From Acidovorax sp. 69 (GTDB lineage: Bacteria > Pseudomonadota > Gammaproteobacteria > Burkholderiales > Burkholderiaceae_C): a stretch of DNA of 64,000 nucleotides. The translations under genes and the position numbers were made by a program. This document shows positions 44,315 through 52,903 of this stretch, piece after piece. Location: positions 4,340,501-4,404,500 of the forward strand of contig NZ_PGEP01000001.1 in NCBI RefSeq assembly GCF_002797445.1, given 5' to 3'. How positions within the stretch are numbered: the first letter of the stretch is position 1; every line of letters begins with the position of its first letter. The notes under the pieces were generated by a model. The model searched no databases and was not told the origin of the DNA. It saw only the letters and a list, made by a program, of their open reading frames with translations.

Positions 44315-44893
44315 ATGGTCAAGAAACTGCAGAAACTCAGCGCCGACAACAAGAAGAGCAACGCCCAACTCTCCAGCACCGTCAAGGACTCCGCACAGCA
44401 GATCTGGCTGGCTGGCTTGGGAGCTTTCTCCAAGGCGCAGGAGGAAGGCGGCAAAGTGTTTGAAGCCCTGGTCAAGGAAGGCCTGACCATTCAGCGCAAG
44501 ACCCAGGCCGTGGCCGAAGAAAAGATCACCGAAGCCACCAGCCGGGTAACCACCATGGCCAGCGACATCGGATCCAAGGCCCAGGGCCAGTGGGACAAGC
44601 TCGAAAACATCTTCGAAGACCGCGTGGCCAAGGCCCTGTCCAAGCTGGGCGTACCCTCCGCCCGCGACCTGGAAGTGCTGAGCGCCCGCGTGGACGCCCT
44701 GACCAAGGGCAGCGCCAAGGCGGCGCCCGCCAAGACCGCAGCAAAGCCTGCAGCCGAGGCTCCCGCAAAAAAAGCCGCCGCGAAGAAGGCCGCACCTGCC
44801 AAGGCAGCACCAAAGGCTGCTAGCAAGACGGCCCCGGCCAAAAAGACCACGGGCCGTGCTGCGTCCGGCGCCAGCGCTGCGTCCACCAACTGA
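44315..44893 (+). CDS. Phasin-family protein with lysine/alanine-rich tail
   Basis: This 192-residue protein has an N-terminal phasin domain (QIWLAGLGAFSKAQEEGGKV, FEALVKEGLTIQRKTQAVAE, then VAKALSKLGVPSARDLEVL). A low-complexity tail of Ala, Lys and Pro repeats (AAKPA, APAKKAAAKKAAP) resembles histone H1-like tails. This is the PhaF/PhaI type that coats polyhydroxyalkanoate granules and can bind DNA. The ATG at 44315 has a GGAGG site. It is divergent from the acyl-CoA reductase gene, with 227 bp between. Confidence 0.88.
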   Translation: MVKKLQKLSADNKKSNAQLSSTVKDSAQQIWLAGLGAFSKAQEEGGKVFEALVKEGLTIQRKTQAVAEEKITEATSRVTTMASDIGSKAQGQWDKLENIFEDRVAKALSKLGVPSARDLEVLSARVDALTKGSAKAAPAKTAAKPAAEAPAKKAAAKKAAPAKAAPKAASKTAPAKKTTGRAASGASAASTN

Positions 44894-45090
44894 CAGCTCG
44901 CCCTGCGCCCCACACCGGATACGCCCTGAGGTGATTGCAGCGCCCGGGGCGCGCGCATCCGCAGGGAGTCAATCGGCTGTGGCACTAACCGCCCTGGCGA
45001 AGGCAAAGCTCCGGGCTGTCGCTATGGATAGCTACAGACCATTGGCGGGGCGAATCGAATAATCAGCGGACCCATTCCCAGGAGTTCGCA

Positions 45091-45420
45091 ATGTTCACGC
45101 CCACCGCTCTTAGCCAAACCCTCTGTGCTTGCGCAGTCGCCTGCGGTTTGGCCGCTTGTCTGCCTGCATCGGCTTCCGAACTGGATGACGGCAGTATTTT
45201 CTACTGCCCGCCAGCCACCCTGGCTGCGGGATCACAACCCACCAGGGGCATCATGTGCAACGCACAGCAGTGCGTCAGCAGCCAGACTCCAGGCCTGAGC
45301 AGCGCTCAATCGAACTTTCTGCTGACCGCCCAGGGCCAGTGCCGCAATCTCTCGGCGCAGGAGATCAAGGACTTCTGGCCCAGGGACCTTGCAAACCTCT
45401 CCCAGCACGCCGTCAAATAA
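45091..45420 (+). CDS. Small secreted cysteine-containing protein, unknown function
   Basis: This 109-residue protein has a signal peptide (MFTPTALSQTLCACAVACGL to ASA) and an approximately 79-residue mature part with four cysteines (FYCPP, IMCNAQQC, GQCRN) that could form two disulfides. I recognise no family. A ribosome site GGAGTT precedes the ATG. It ends 8 bp from the stop of the convergent histidine kinase gene. A role as an exported effector or as a ligand for that kinase is only a guess. Confidence 0.65.
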   Translation: MFTPTALSQTLCACAVACGLAACLPASASELDDGSIFYCPPATLAAGSQPTRGIMCNAQQCVSSQTPGLSSAQSNFLLTAQGQCRNLSAQEIKDFWPRDLANLSQHAVK

Positions 45421-45428
45421 ACAGCAAC

Positions 45429-47345
45429 TCACACCGCCACATCCAGGCGCCGCAAAGGCAGCCATAGCGTGAAGCGGGTACCGCCAGCTACCGGATCCCA
45501 GGCCACCTGCCCCCCAATGGCGTGTGCTCGGCGCGCCATATTCGAGAGACCTCGCCCCACATCGCCGAAGTGGCTGCGGCTAAAACCTAGGCCGTTGTCC
45601 TCCAACAGCACGTACACGCCGCCGTCAGCCTCGCCCGTAGCCACCCGTATTTCTGACGCGCCCGAATGCTGAATGATGTTGGAGATGCCTTCCTGCAGTA
45701 TGCGCAGCACGTGCAGCGCACTGCGCGGGTCCAGCCAGTTGAGCGTGGGAACCTCCTTGACCTCCCAGCGCAAAGTCAGGCCAGAGCCTTGCAGCCGCGG
45801 CGCAAGCCGATAGCGCAGCGTGGCGAGCAGCAATAACAAATCAGCCTCCACACACTCCAGCGAGTCCACCGTGAGTTTCAGGTCGTCTATGCACTCGCGC
45901 AGCACCTGCGCCATTTTGGCCTCGCTCAGCCCCCCTGACTCGGCCACCTTCAAGGCGCTCATCAGCTGCGAACCCATGCCGTCATGAATGTCCTGCATCA
46001 AGCGGTTTCGCTCGTGGTTGAGCAACTGGCGTTGCTGCACGCTGCGCAGTTGCTCATAGCTCACGGCCAACTCCTTCTCTCGGGCATGAAGTCTCTGGGC
46101 GAGCACCGCGTTAGATTGCTCAGCCGTGGCCAGAGCCCCCACATAGCGATTCAAAATCACGTAAAGGAACATGCCAATGCGCGCTGCGGTGGAAAACGGC
46201 CATGCATAGATATGCTCAGGGTCGACCAAATAACTGTGCATCATCCAGTCGTGCACCGCCACCGGTAGATGCAAGAGTCCGATGGACGCTGCCACCAGGC
46301 CCTCACGACCGCCATGGCGCCAGGCTGCCCAGGCCATCAAGAGGGTGGCCGGAATGCCCACCAGGTTGGTGACCAGATAGGGCAGAGGCGCCAGCGCTTG
46401 AATCCACACCGGGTTGGTGATCACCGGCAAAGTCACCGCGCTGGACAGCAACAAAAGGCCCAACAACACGCGCACCGGCCAACGCGGTGCAGTCGGCACC
46501 AGCGTGCACATGAAGGCATACCAGGTGACCAGCAAGGCATTGCCAGCGTTGATGGTCATCCAGCCAAACCAGGCACTGGAGATGGGCAACGGCTCCAGCC
46601 CCACGTGAAAACGCTGGCTGCGCAACGCCCAAAGCAACGTGAACAGCGCAAACAACAGATAGGTGCGCTCGCGTCGCAACAGCCACACCGCCAGCGCAAA
46701 GCCGCCGAGGCCCAAGAATGACATCCCCATGACTTCCGCCACGCCCGTCTGCAACATGCGCCTCAGACGGTAGCGCGGCCATAGGTCCTTCGCCTGGCCG
46801 ATCCAGAGACTGGACACGGTGCCGCCAGCGTTGGCCAGGCTGTCGATGCGCAGACGCAGCACTTTCGGCCGCGGTGCAAGGCCCTCGCCGTCCAGCGAGA
46901 CCCACAAGGGGTAATTGAAGCCATTCCAAAGCACATCACCGACCGATCGGTAAAGTAGTCGGTCGTCGCCGTAGACCGCGATCCGGCCCACCGTCTGCCA
47001 GCGCGGAAGATACAGAACCAGGCCACCCTCGGTCGCGGGCAACCCATCGAGCGGAACCTGCAGCCAGATGCTGCGTGGCGCGGCGCCGGTTTGCAGGTCA
47101 AGCGACTGCGGCCAGGTATGTGGCAGGGCGACGCTCTGCCATTGATCAGGCTCAGCCGCCTGGGACACGGGAGGAAGCGGAGCAAACGTCCCTTCGGAGC
47201 CGCTCGCCAGTTGGGCCGCCCGCACATGCCAGGTGGTGGGTGCCGAACGCCCCACCTCCAGTGACAGCGCCAAACCGCCAGCGATGCCGGCCAGCACAAC
47301 AAACACCAGACTAAGTATGAAGTAGGCCTTGGACCCGTGCTTCAT
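45429..47345 (-). CDS. Sensor histidine kinase with seven-helix membrane module (7TMR-DISM type)
   Basis: This 638-residue kinase has an N-terminal membrane helix, an extracytoplasmic beta domain (residues ~50-200: WQSVALPHTWPQSL, GGLVLYLPRWQTVGRIAVYG), then a set of seven hydrophobic helices (about 215-410). A HisKA_3-type dimerisation domain (NHERNRLMQDIHDGMGSQLM) and an ATPase domain (LLEDNGLGFSRSHF, GRGLSNMARRAHAIGG) follow. The start at MKHGSKAYF overlaps the end of the response regulator gene by 35 bp. The sensed ligand is unknown; the family often binds carbohydrates or other small molecules. Confidence 0.88.
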   Translation of the reverse strand: MKHGSKAYFILSLVFVVLAGIAGGLALSLEVGRSAPTTWHVRAAQLASGSEGTFAPLPPVSQAAEPDQWQSVALPHTWPQSLDLQTGAAPRSIWLQVPLDGLPATEGGLVLYLPRWQTVGRIAVYGDDRLLYRSVGDVLWNGFNYPLWVSLDGEGLAPRPKVLRLRIDSLANAGGTVSSLWIGQAKDLWPRYRLRRMLQTGVAEVMGMSFLGLGGFALAVWLLRRERTYLLFALFTLLWALRSQRFHVGLEPLPISSAWFGWMTINAGNALLVTWYAFMCTLVPTAPRWPVRVLLGLLLLSSAVTLPVITNPVWIQALAPLPYLVTNLVGIPATLLMAWAAWRHGGREGLVAASIGLLHLPVAVHDWMMHSYLVDPEHIYAWPFSTAARIGMFLYVILNRYVGALATAEQSNAVLAQRLHAREKELAVSYEQLRSVQQRQLLNHERNRLMQDIHDGMGSQLMSALKVAESGGLSEAKMAQVLRECIDDLKLTVDSLECVEADLLLLLATLRYRLAPRLQGSGLTLRWEVKEVPTLNWLDPRSALHVLRILQEGISNIIQHSGASEIRVATGEADGGVYVLLEDNGLGFSRSHFGDVGRGLSNMARRAHAIGGQVAWDPVAGGTRFTLWLPLRRLDVAV

Positions 47346-48012
47346 AAATGGCTTCCAGCTGCGAACGCACCTTGAGCTTGGCGTAGATGCGGCGCACAAA
47401 ACTCAGCACCGTATTGCGCGACACGCCCATCAGCCCACCAATCTCTTCGTAGCTGAAACCTTTGGTGATGTAGTCAAGCACCTGGCGCTCGCGTGGCGAC
47501 AACCGGGCCTGCTCCTCCTGCGGCCCGCAGGCTTGCTGCGGTGGCGAAGGGGCGGCCTCTGTCGTCAGGGTCTGGCGAAAGCGGGTCAGCAACTGGCGCG
47601 CTATCAACGGGCTTATAGGACTGCCGCCAGCGTGCACATTGCGGATCTCTTCCACGATCAATGCTGGCGTACTGTCTTTGAGGAGGTAGCCTGTGGCACC
47701 CGCTTCCAGGCTCTGGATTACATGGGACTCGTCGCCGAACACACTACTGACCATTGCCATGCAGCGTGGCCACTGGCGCTGTGCGGCGCGAATCACGTCC
47801 AGGCCAGAGCCATCTGGCAAACCCAGATCCACCAGCAGCACGTCGGCGGCGGGCTGCGCCAGCATCTGCAAGGCTTGTTGGCAATTGACGGCCAAGCTGT
47901 GCAGATACACATCTGGTGCCGCATGAATAGCGTCAGCCAGCGCGCGCGCAAAGAACACATCGTCTTCGACCAGAGCGACCCGGATCTGCGGTACAGGAGA
48001 AGGCTCGAACAT
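47311..48012 (-). CDS. NarL/LuxR-family response regulator
   Basis: This 233-residue regulator has a receiver domain with acidic pair EDD (residues 16-18), phospho-acceptor Asp62 in LLVDLGLPDGSG, and YLLKDS. After a linker comes a LuxR-type HTH: LSPRERQVLDYITKGFSYEE then IGGLMGVSRNTVLSFVRRIY. The start MFEPSPVPQ was chosen; 35 upstream codons in frame lack similarity. It overlaps the histidine kinase gene and is its cognate partner. Confidence 0.93.
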   Translation of the reverse strand: MFEPSPVPQIRVALVEDDVFFARALADAIHAAPDVYLHSLAVNCQQALQMLAQPAADVLLVDLGLPDGSGLDVIRAAQRQWPRCMAMVSSVFGDESHVIQSLEAGATGYLLKDSTPALIVEEIRNVHAGGSPISPLIARQLLTRFRQTLTTEAAPSPPQQACGPQEEQARLSPRERQVLDYITKGFSYEEIGGLMGVSRNTVLSFVRRIYAKLKVRSQLEAIYEARVQGLLHT

Positions 48013-48191
48013 GCGCGCATTGTCGGTCCGCAGGTCGAAGTCTGAGAGCTTGTCACTACAAATAGCGACAGACGCCCCTCCACAAGACCTATCTCGCAAT
48101 TTGCCGCACTGCAGCATTTTGAGTGTCGGTTAGAGTAGCTCCCGGAGACACTGAAACAACAACGTCAAACGACGCGAAGGGGCCCGCACAC

Positions 48192-48854
48192 ATGGTGAAG
48201 AAAGCGCCACGCCGCACCGCAGAACGCATTCTGGAAGTGACGCTGGACCTGTTCAACCGGTTCGGCGAACCCAACGTCTCCACCACCCTGATTTCAGCCG
48301 AGCTGCGCATCAGCCCTGGCAACCTCTACTACCACTATCCCGCCAAGGACGAGCTGATCAACGCACTGTTTGATCGCTACGAAAGCTCACTCACCGAGCT
48401 TCTCGCCGCTGCCGACGGTGTGCGCAACGTGGAGGACGCCTGGTTCTTCATGCACACGCTCTTCGAGCTGATCTGGCAATACCGGTTTTTGTACCGCGAT
48501 CTCAACGACCTGCTGTCCAAGAACCGGCGCCTGGAGACACATTTTCAGGCCATCCTCAAGAACAAGACCCGCGCCGTGCGGGCCATGCTCGATGGCATGG
48601 GCCGTGCGGATGCGCTGCACATCGACTCGCGCGAGCTGGAGGCCACCGCCACCAGCATGGTGGTGGTGCTGACCTACTGGCTCAGCTTCGAATACGTGCG
48701 CGACCCGCGCCGCGCGCTGGAGCCTGAAAGCGCCCAGGCAGCGCTGCTGCGGGGCGCCCACCATGTGCTGAACCTGCTCATGCCCTACCTCGAAAGTGGC
48801 CAGCGGGCCCACCTGCTGCAGCTGGTGGGCGCTTACGCCACAACCCAAGGCTGA
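48192..48854 (+). CDS. TetR/AcrR-family regulator
   Basis: This 220-residue regulator has the N-terminal HTH VSTTLISAELRISPGNLYYH (about residues 29-48; HYPAKDELI follows), typical of TetR proteins. The C-terminal domain is of the TetR_C type found in regulators such as those of lipid genes. The start MVKKAPRRTAE was chosen from the conserved core; the frame is open 23 codons further. It is divergent from the response regulator gene and 78 bp before the TPR protein gene, which it may control. Confidence 0.88.
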   Translation: MVKKAPRRTAERILEVTLDLFNRFGEPNVSTTLISAELRISPGNLYYHYPAKDELINALFDRYESSLTELLAAADGVRNVEDAWFFMHTLFELIWQYRFLYRDLNDLLSKNRRLETHFQAILKNKTRAVRAMLDGMGRADALHIDSRELEATATSMVVVLTYWLSFEYVRDPRRALEPESAQAALLRGAHHVLNLLMPYLESGQRAHLLQLVGAYATTQG

Positions 48855-48932
48855 CGACCGTCCCCTGCACAAAGCGGCCCCTGGTCACCTGCCACAGAAA
48901 CCCACCAACAAGAACTTCCGGAGACACACACC

Positions 48933-49706
48933 ATGGCCAAATGGACCCCCTTCCCCCACGCAGGCGACTACCCGTTTGACGCCGCGAGCGTCAAGAAGCA
49001 CTGGGCGCGACTGCACGGCGGTGATGCTGAACCCTGCCCCAAGGACGCCGCCTTGCTGGAAGCCTGGGCGCTGTTCCACAACGGCGAGTTTGAAAAGGCC
49101 GCCACCGTCGGGCTGGCGGCCGGTGGCGGGGGCATCACTGTGGCCAACAAGGCCACCGCCATTTACGCCACCTACCTGGAGCCCAAGGAAAAAACCCGGC
49201 TGGACCTGTTCACCCAGGTGGCCGAACGCGCCGAGGCCCAGGCGGCCCAGGAGCCTGGCAATGCCAATGCCTGGTATTGGCACGCCTATGCCCTGGGCCG
49301 TTACAGCCAGGGCATCAGCGTGGCCAAAGCCCTGGCACAGGGTTTGGGTGGCAAGGTGAAGGAATCCCTGGAAAAAGCCATCGCCCTATCGCCCAAACAC
49401 GCCGATTCGCGCATTGCCCTGGGCGCCTTCCACGCGGAGGTGATTGACAAGGTGGGCTCGCTGATTGGCGGCATGACCTACGGCGCCAAAAAAGACACCG
49501 GACTGAAGTTGTTCCAGGAAGCGCTCAAACTCAACCCGGGTTCGGCCATTGGCATGATCGAGTACGCCAATGCGCTCGTCATGCTGGAGGGCGACAAGAA
49601 AATGAAGGAGGCGACCGCGCTGTACGAGAAAGCCGCCGCCGCCGAACCCATGGACGCCATGGAGCGTCTGGATGTGGAAATGGCGCGGGCTGAACTCGAA
49701 GAGTAA
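48933..49706 (+). CDS. TPR-like conserved protein, function unknown
   Basis: This 257-residue protein has no signal peptide. It starts AKWTPFPHAGDYPFDAASVK and consists largely of helices like ALFHNGEFEKAATVGLAAGG, a Gly-rich loop, NANAWYWHAYALGRYSQGIS and SAIGMIEYANALVMLEGDKK, as in TPR or Sel1-like solenoids. The ribosome site GGAG is 8 bp before ATG. It follows the TetR gene in the same direction. I recognise it as a conserved Burkholderiales protein without known activity. Confidence 0.8.
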   Translation: MAKWTPFPHAGDYPFDAASVKKHWARLHGGDAEPCPKDAALLEAWALFHNGEFEKAATVGLAAGGGGITVANKATAIYATYLEPKEKTRLDLFTQVAERAEAQAAQEPGNANAWYWHAYALGRYSQGISVAKALAQGLGGKVKESLEKAIALSPKHADSRIALGAFHAEVIDKVGSLIGGMTYGAKKDTGLKLFQEALKLNPGSAIGMIEYANALVMLEGDKKMKEATALYEKAAAAEPMDAMERLDVEMARAELEE

Positions 49707-49735
49707 CCCCCTTGTGGCGCTTCGCGCCGTCCCTC
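49707..49735 (+). repeat. CGCTTCGCGCC-type element directly after the TPR gene
   Basis: GGCGC (49716-49720) and GCGCC (49724-49728) form a short hairpin around TTC, between C-rich flanks. It begins at the stop codon, as do two related copies (51866-51900 and 57889-57934). It lies between convergent genes and may act as a transcript end. Confidence 0.55.
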
Positions 49736-49736
49736 T

Positions 49737-50504
49737 TCAGCCCCCAAACCGCTGCGCAGCAATCTCCAGCAGCCCGTCAAAAATCAGGTTGTCCACCAAC
49801 TCAAACGGGCGCGTCATGCTGGGTGCCATCTTCCAGCCGGCGCCGCCGGTCATGATGCAGGCGGGCTCCTGGCCGCAGTGCTGCAACAGGTGCTGGTACA
49901 TGCGCTCCACTGCGCCAGCGATGGCGTAAGTGCCGCCGCTGGTCAGCGCATCGCTGGTGTTGGTGGGAAACGGGCGCACGTCACCGGTGGGCACATGCAG
50001 ACCCGCCGTGCCAGACTCCAGTGCGCGCAGCATGATGCCGTGGCCGGGCAGGATGAGGCCCCCCATAAAACGGCCTTCGGTGTCGATGCACTCCACCGTG
50101 ACGGCGGTGCCCACCATCACCACCACCAGCGGGCGAGCGGGGCCCTGGGCCAGCACATGGTGGCGTGCACCGATCATGGCCACCCAGCGGTCCGAGCCCA
50201 GCCGCGAGGGGTGGTCGTAGCCATTGGCCAGCCCCGCCTCTTGCGCAGACGAGACCACCCAGGATGGCGTCACATCCCAGATCTCCATCTGCTCTTGCAC
50301 ACGGCGCTTGATGGCGTCCCCCGCCACCACACAGCCCAGCATGCGTTCGGGGTGGGGCAGCGACGCCCAGCTGCCTTCGGCCAGGCGGTCGATGTGGTCA
50401 AGAAACTCGGCGCCATGCGCAATGAGCGCAGCCCCGGGGCGGGGAGCGTCGTACAACGCCCATTTGAGACGGGTGTTACCGACGTCGATGGCCAGAAAAG
50501 TCAT
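49737..50504 (-). CDS. coaX: Type III pantothenate kinase
   Basis: This enzyme phosphorylates pantothenate in CoA synthesis without ATP-feedback sensitivity. The 255-residue protein starts [20 protein letters not shown] and has the ASKHA-fold motifs [38 protein letters not shown] and CIMTGGAGW. The start at 50504 was chosen because it is the only one that gives the conserved DVGNTRLK near residue 6. A birA partner is not adjacent here. Confidence 0.95.
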   Translation of the reverse strand: MTFLAIDVGNTRLKWALYDAPRPGAALIAHGAEFLDHIDRLAEGSWASLPHPERMLGCVVAGDAIKRRVQEQMEIWDVTPSWVVSSAQEAGLANGYDHPSRLGSDRWVAMIGARHHVLAQGPARPLVVVMVGTAVTVECIDTEGRFMGGLILPGHGIMLRALESGTAGLHVPTGDVRPFPTNTSDALTSGGTYAIAGAVERMYQHLLQHCGQEPACIMTGGAGWKMAPSMTRPFELVDNLIFDGLLEIAAQRFGG

Positions 50505-50701
50505 GCGGCGGATTATCCCGAGTTTTACGACCGTCCCCGCCCCCACGGCGACAGCCCGCAGCGGCGCCGGGTCCGTCCGATGCCACAGGCCCACTGGCAC
50601 AACAATGTGAAAAATCGTTTCGCGCTGGTGTCCGACACACCGTTGCACCGCTTTGCCACTACAGTGATTTCTCCAGTTTCTGCAACCTTTGGAGGTACCA
50701 C

Positions 50702-51190
50702 ATGGGTGTTTTCAGTTTTATCAAGGAAGCCGGTGAAAAGCTGTTCGGCGGCAAAGACGCGCAGGCGGCCACGGCGGCAGCCCTCACCCAGGATGAACTC
50801 AACGCCAAAGCGTCCAAGGCCATCGAGGCCTACATCACCGCCCAGAACCTCGGCGCCAGCAACATTCAGGTCGCCTTCGACGGCACCCAGGGCAAGGTCA
50901 CCGTGAAGGGCTCGGCACCCACCCAATCAGCCAAAGAAAAAATCACCTTGTGCTGCGGCAATGTGGCCAGCGTCACCAGCGTCGAGAATCTGATGGAGGT
51001 GACCCATCCCGAGCCCGAAGCCCAGTACCACGACGTGGTACGCGGTGACACACTCAGTGCCATTGCCAAAAAGTTCTACGGCGACGCCAACAAGTACCCC
51101 GCGATCTTCGAGGCCAACAAGCCCATGCTGGCCCACCCCGACAAGATCTACCCCGGCCAGAAGCTGCGCATTCCCCCGTTGGCCCAGTAA
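50702..51190 (+). CDS. BON-LysM domain protein (YgaU/Kbp-like)
   Basis: This 162-residue protein has an N-terminal [20 protein letters not shown], a BON domain (about residues 35-95, [20 protein letters not shown]) and a LysM domain (about 108-160, [20 protein letters not shown] then [10 protein letters not shown]). The architecture equals E. coli Kbp (YgaU), a potassium-binding cytoplasmic or periplasmic protein. A GGAGG site precedes the ATG. A strong terminator follows at 51211-51257. Confidence 0.93.
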   Translation: MGVFSFIKEAGEKLFGGKDAQAATAAALTQDELNAKASKAIEAYITAQNLGASNIQVAFDGTQGKVTVKGSAPTQSAKEKITLCCGNVASVTSVENLMEVTHPEPEAQYHDVVRGDTLSAIAKKFYGDANKYPAIFEANKPMLAHPDKIYPGQKLRIPPLAQ

Positions 51191-51210
51191 GCCCACCCGG
51201 CTTCACGCCA

Positions 51211-51257
51211 AAAGAGCTGCTGGCGCTTTCCTATCAAGCGCCAGCAGCTCTTTTTTT
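51211..51257 (+). terminator. Rho-independent terminator after the LysM gene, repeat-derived
   Basis: AAAGAGCTGCTGGCGCTT (51211-51228) pairs with AAGCGCCAGCAGCTCTTT (51236-51253) around a 7-base loop, followed by T residues. The core GGCGCTT-N7-AAGCGCC is shared with the repeat at 53674-53694, so the terminator is also a copy of the dispersed hairpin family. Confidence 0.93.
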
Positions 51258-51337
51258 AGGAGCAATCTTGGCGATGCCGGGCCGTCTCCATATGAAGACA
51301 CCCGCTGGGGCCGCGGCGGAGCATGGGGTGCGCGTGA

Positions 51338-51757
51338 TCAACCCTGCTTCCACGGCAGGCCATGAAAGCGCCAGCCGCCCTTCTTGCCGCGCTGGCCTTG
51401 CGCATCGGCATCGCCCTCAAAACCTTCGAGGATGTTGTAGGCGGTGATGCCCAACTCGGTGGCACGACGCGCGGCCGCGATGGAGCGCACACCACTGCGG
51501 CACAGCAGCACGGCGCGCCCGCCCTCGGGCACGGCAGCACGCATCTGGGCATCAAAATCAGCGTTCATGGCCATGCCCGGCCACTGCTTCCAGGCCACGG
51601 GCACAGCGCCCGGCACCTGCCCCACCCAATCGCGCTCGGCGTCGCTGCGCACATCCACCAGCACGGCCTGGCCTGCCTGTACCCACAGCCAGGCTTGCTG
51701 GGGTGTGATGTCGCCCGCATAGCCTTCGGAGGGGGTGATGGGTTGTTGTGGGGTCAT
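51338..51757 (-). CDS. Rhodanese-like sulfurtransferase domain protein
   Basis: This 139-residue single-domain protein has VLVDVRSDAERDWVGQVPGA and the active-site loop LLCRSGVRSIAAA, with the catalytic Cys. Such proteins move sulfane sulfur, or cyanide to thiocyanate. The start MTPQQPIT has an AGGAAGGA site; an earlier ATG (51778) lies before that site. The gene is in a mixed neighbourhood with no clear operon partner. Confidence 0.92.
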   Translation of the reverse strand: MTPQQPITPSEGYAGDITPQQAWLWVQAGQAVLVDVRSDAERDWVGQVPGAVPVAWKQWPGMAMNADFDAQMRAAVPEGGRAVLLCRSGVRSIAAARRATELGITAYNILEGFEGDADAQGQRGKKGGWRFHGLPWKQG

Positions 51758-51865
51758 CGAATCCTTCCTTTCGTACATGTATCCGTCACGGACGGCCTGA
51801 ACCTGTCGCGGCACACACCAGAGCCACCGTGGGACAGGTGTCGCCGAGCCGCCCGAGGCGCGCAC

Positions 51866-51900
51866 CCATAGGGGATGGCGCGAAGCGGTTCAGGGGCTTG
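51866..51900 (-). repeat. CGCTTCGCGCC-type element after the YgjP-like gene
   Basis: On the minus strand, immediately after the stop, GCCCCTGAACCGCTTCGCGCC continues as ATCCCC. This matches the element after the asparaginase gene (CCCCTGAGTCGCTTCGCGCC) at nearly all positions. The 144-bp gap here holds no other visible feature except the rhodanese promoter. Confidence 0.6.
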
Positions 51901-51901
51901 C

Positions 51902-52903
51902 TCACTCCCACAGCGGCGCAGGCTCATCGCGCAAGTGGCTGCGCAGCGATGCATAGTCCGGCACCACCGTGGCCACCGTGTCCCAAAAGCGCGGGCTGTG
52001 GTCCATCACACGCAGATGGGCCAGTTCGTGCGCCACCACGTAGTCGATGATGGCCGGGCGATAGTGCAGCAGGCGCCAGTTCAGGCGGATGGAGCCATCG
52101 GCCTTGGCGCTGCCCCAGCGGGTCTGCGCGCTCGACAGCCGCAGGCTGGCCCAGCGCACGCCCAGCAGCGGGGCAAAGTGGTCGAGCCGGGCCGTGAAGT
52201 GGCGGCGCGCGTCGCGCATCAACCAGGCCTGCACGGCATCGCGGATCTGCGCGGGGCTGGCGCTGTGCGGCAGGCCGATGTGCAGGCCGGGGGGGACGAC
52301 CTCCCCCGGCTCCACCACCGCCGCCACCAGTGCCCCCCCCTTGCCCGCGAAACCGTGGCTCGGGTCCAGCACCACCCGGAGTGGCTCGCCCAGGTACGGC
52401 AGCTCTGCCCCATGGGCCCAGACGATGCGACCACCTTCCATGCGTTGTTGGCGCTCCCGCGCCTCGGACAGCTTGCGCAGGATCCAGTCGGACTTCTCGC
52501 GCAGCGCGGCATCCACCGCGCCCAGCGTCACCCAGCTGGGTGCCCGCACCGCCAGGCCATCGGCCCCCACGGTAAAGCCGATGCTGCGGCGCCGTGCACG
52601 TTGCAGCGCATAGGCCACAACGGCATCACCCAGCAGCACCTCGCGGCTGGCCTGTGGGTGGCGGAACTCGGCGGGGGACAACAGCGAAGGCAGCGGCACC
52701 GCAGGGGCTGCGGGCCGAATTGCTACACTTTCAGGAGCTATCAGCGCTTTATTTACCTGCACCAACGGCTTATTTGGCTTCAAATCCGCGACCACGGGGC
52801 GGGGAGCGGCAACGGGCGCCCCCGGCGGGTCAAACAGGTCCAGCGCCAACTGCACAAGCCGCTGCATCACGGTGGTGTTACTTCCCGCTGGAAGGGGCAG
52901 CAT
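51902..52903 (-). CDS. YgjP-like (M48-related) metallopeptidase
   Basis: This 333-residue protein has the zinc motif VVAHELAHLRVMDHSPRFW (HExxH plus a distal His), preceded by RWGSAKADGSIRLNWRLLHY, the hallmark of the YgjP/DUF45 family. The N-terminal ~90 residues are poorly conserved looking; the segment around NKALIAPESVAIRPA coincides with a dispersed repeat at 52719-52786. The start MLPLPAGSN overlaps the plsC gene by 26 bp; a start at MQRLVQLAL (52867) is also possible. No signal peptide. The target is unknown. Confidence 0.88.
   Translation of the reverse strand: MLPLPAGSNTTVMQRLVQLALDLFDPPGAPVAAPRPVVADLKPNKPLVQVNKALIAPESVAIRPAAPAVPLPSLLSPAEFRHPQASREVLLGDAVVAYALQRARRRSIGFTVGADGLAVRAPSWVTLGAVDAALREKSDWILRKLSEARERQQRMEGGRIVWAHGAELPYLGEPLRVVLDPSHGFAGKGGALVAAVVEPGEVVPPGLHIGLPHSASPAQIRDAVQAWLMRDARRHFTARLDHFAPLLGVRWASLRLSSAQTRWGSAKADGSIRLNWRLLHYRPAIIDYVVAHELAHLRVMDHSPRFWDTVATVVPDYASLRSHLRDEPAPLWE
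52719..52786. repeat. Dispersed repeat copy inside the YgjP-like gene
   Basis: The plus strand reads TTGCTACACTTTCAGGAGCT, then ATCAGCGCTTTATTTACCTG and a TTGGCTTCAAA end. This pattern (TTGCTA, GAGCTATCAGCGCTT, CTTCAAA) resembles small repeats I know from Acidovorax-type genomes. It is translated in frame in the variable N-terminal part of the peptidase. Confidence 0.55.
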
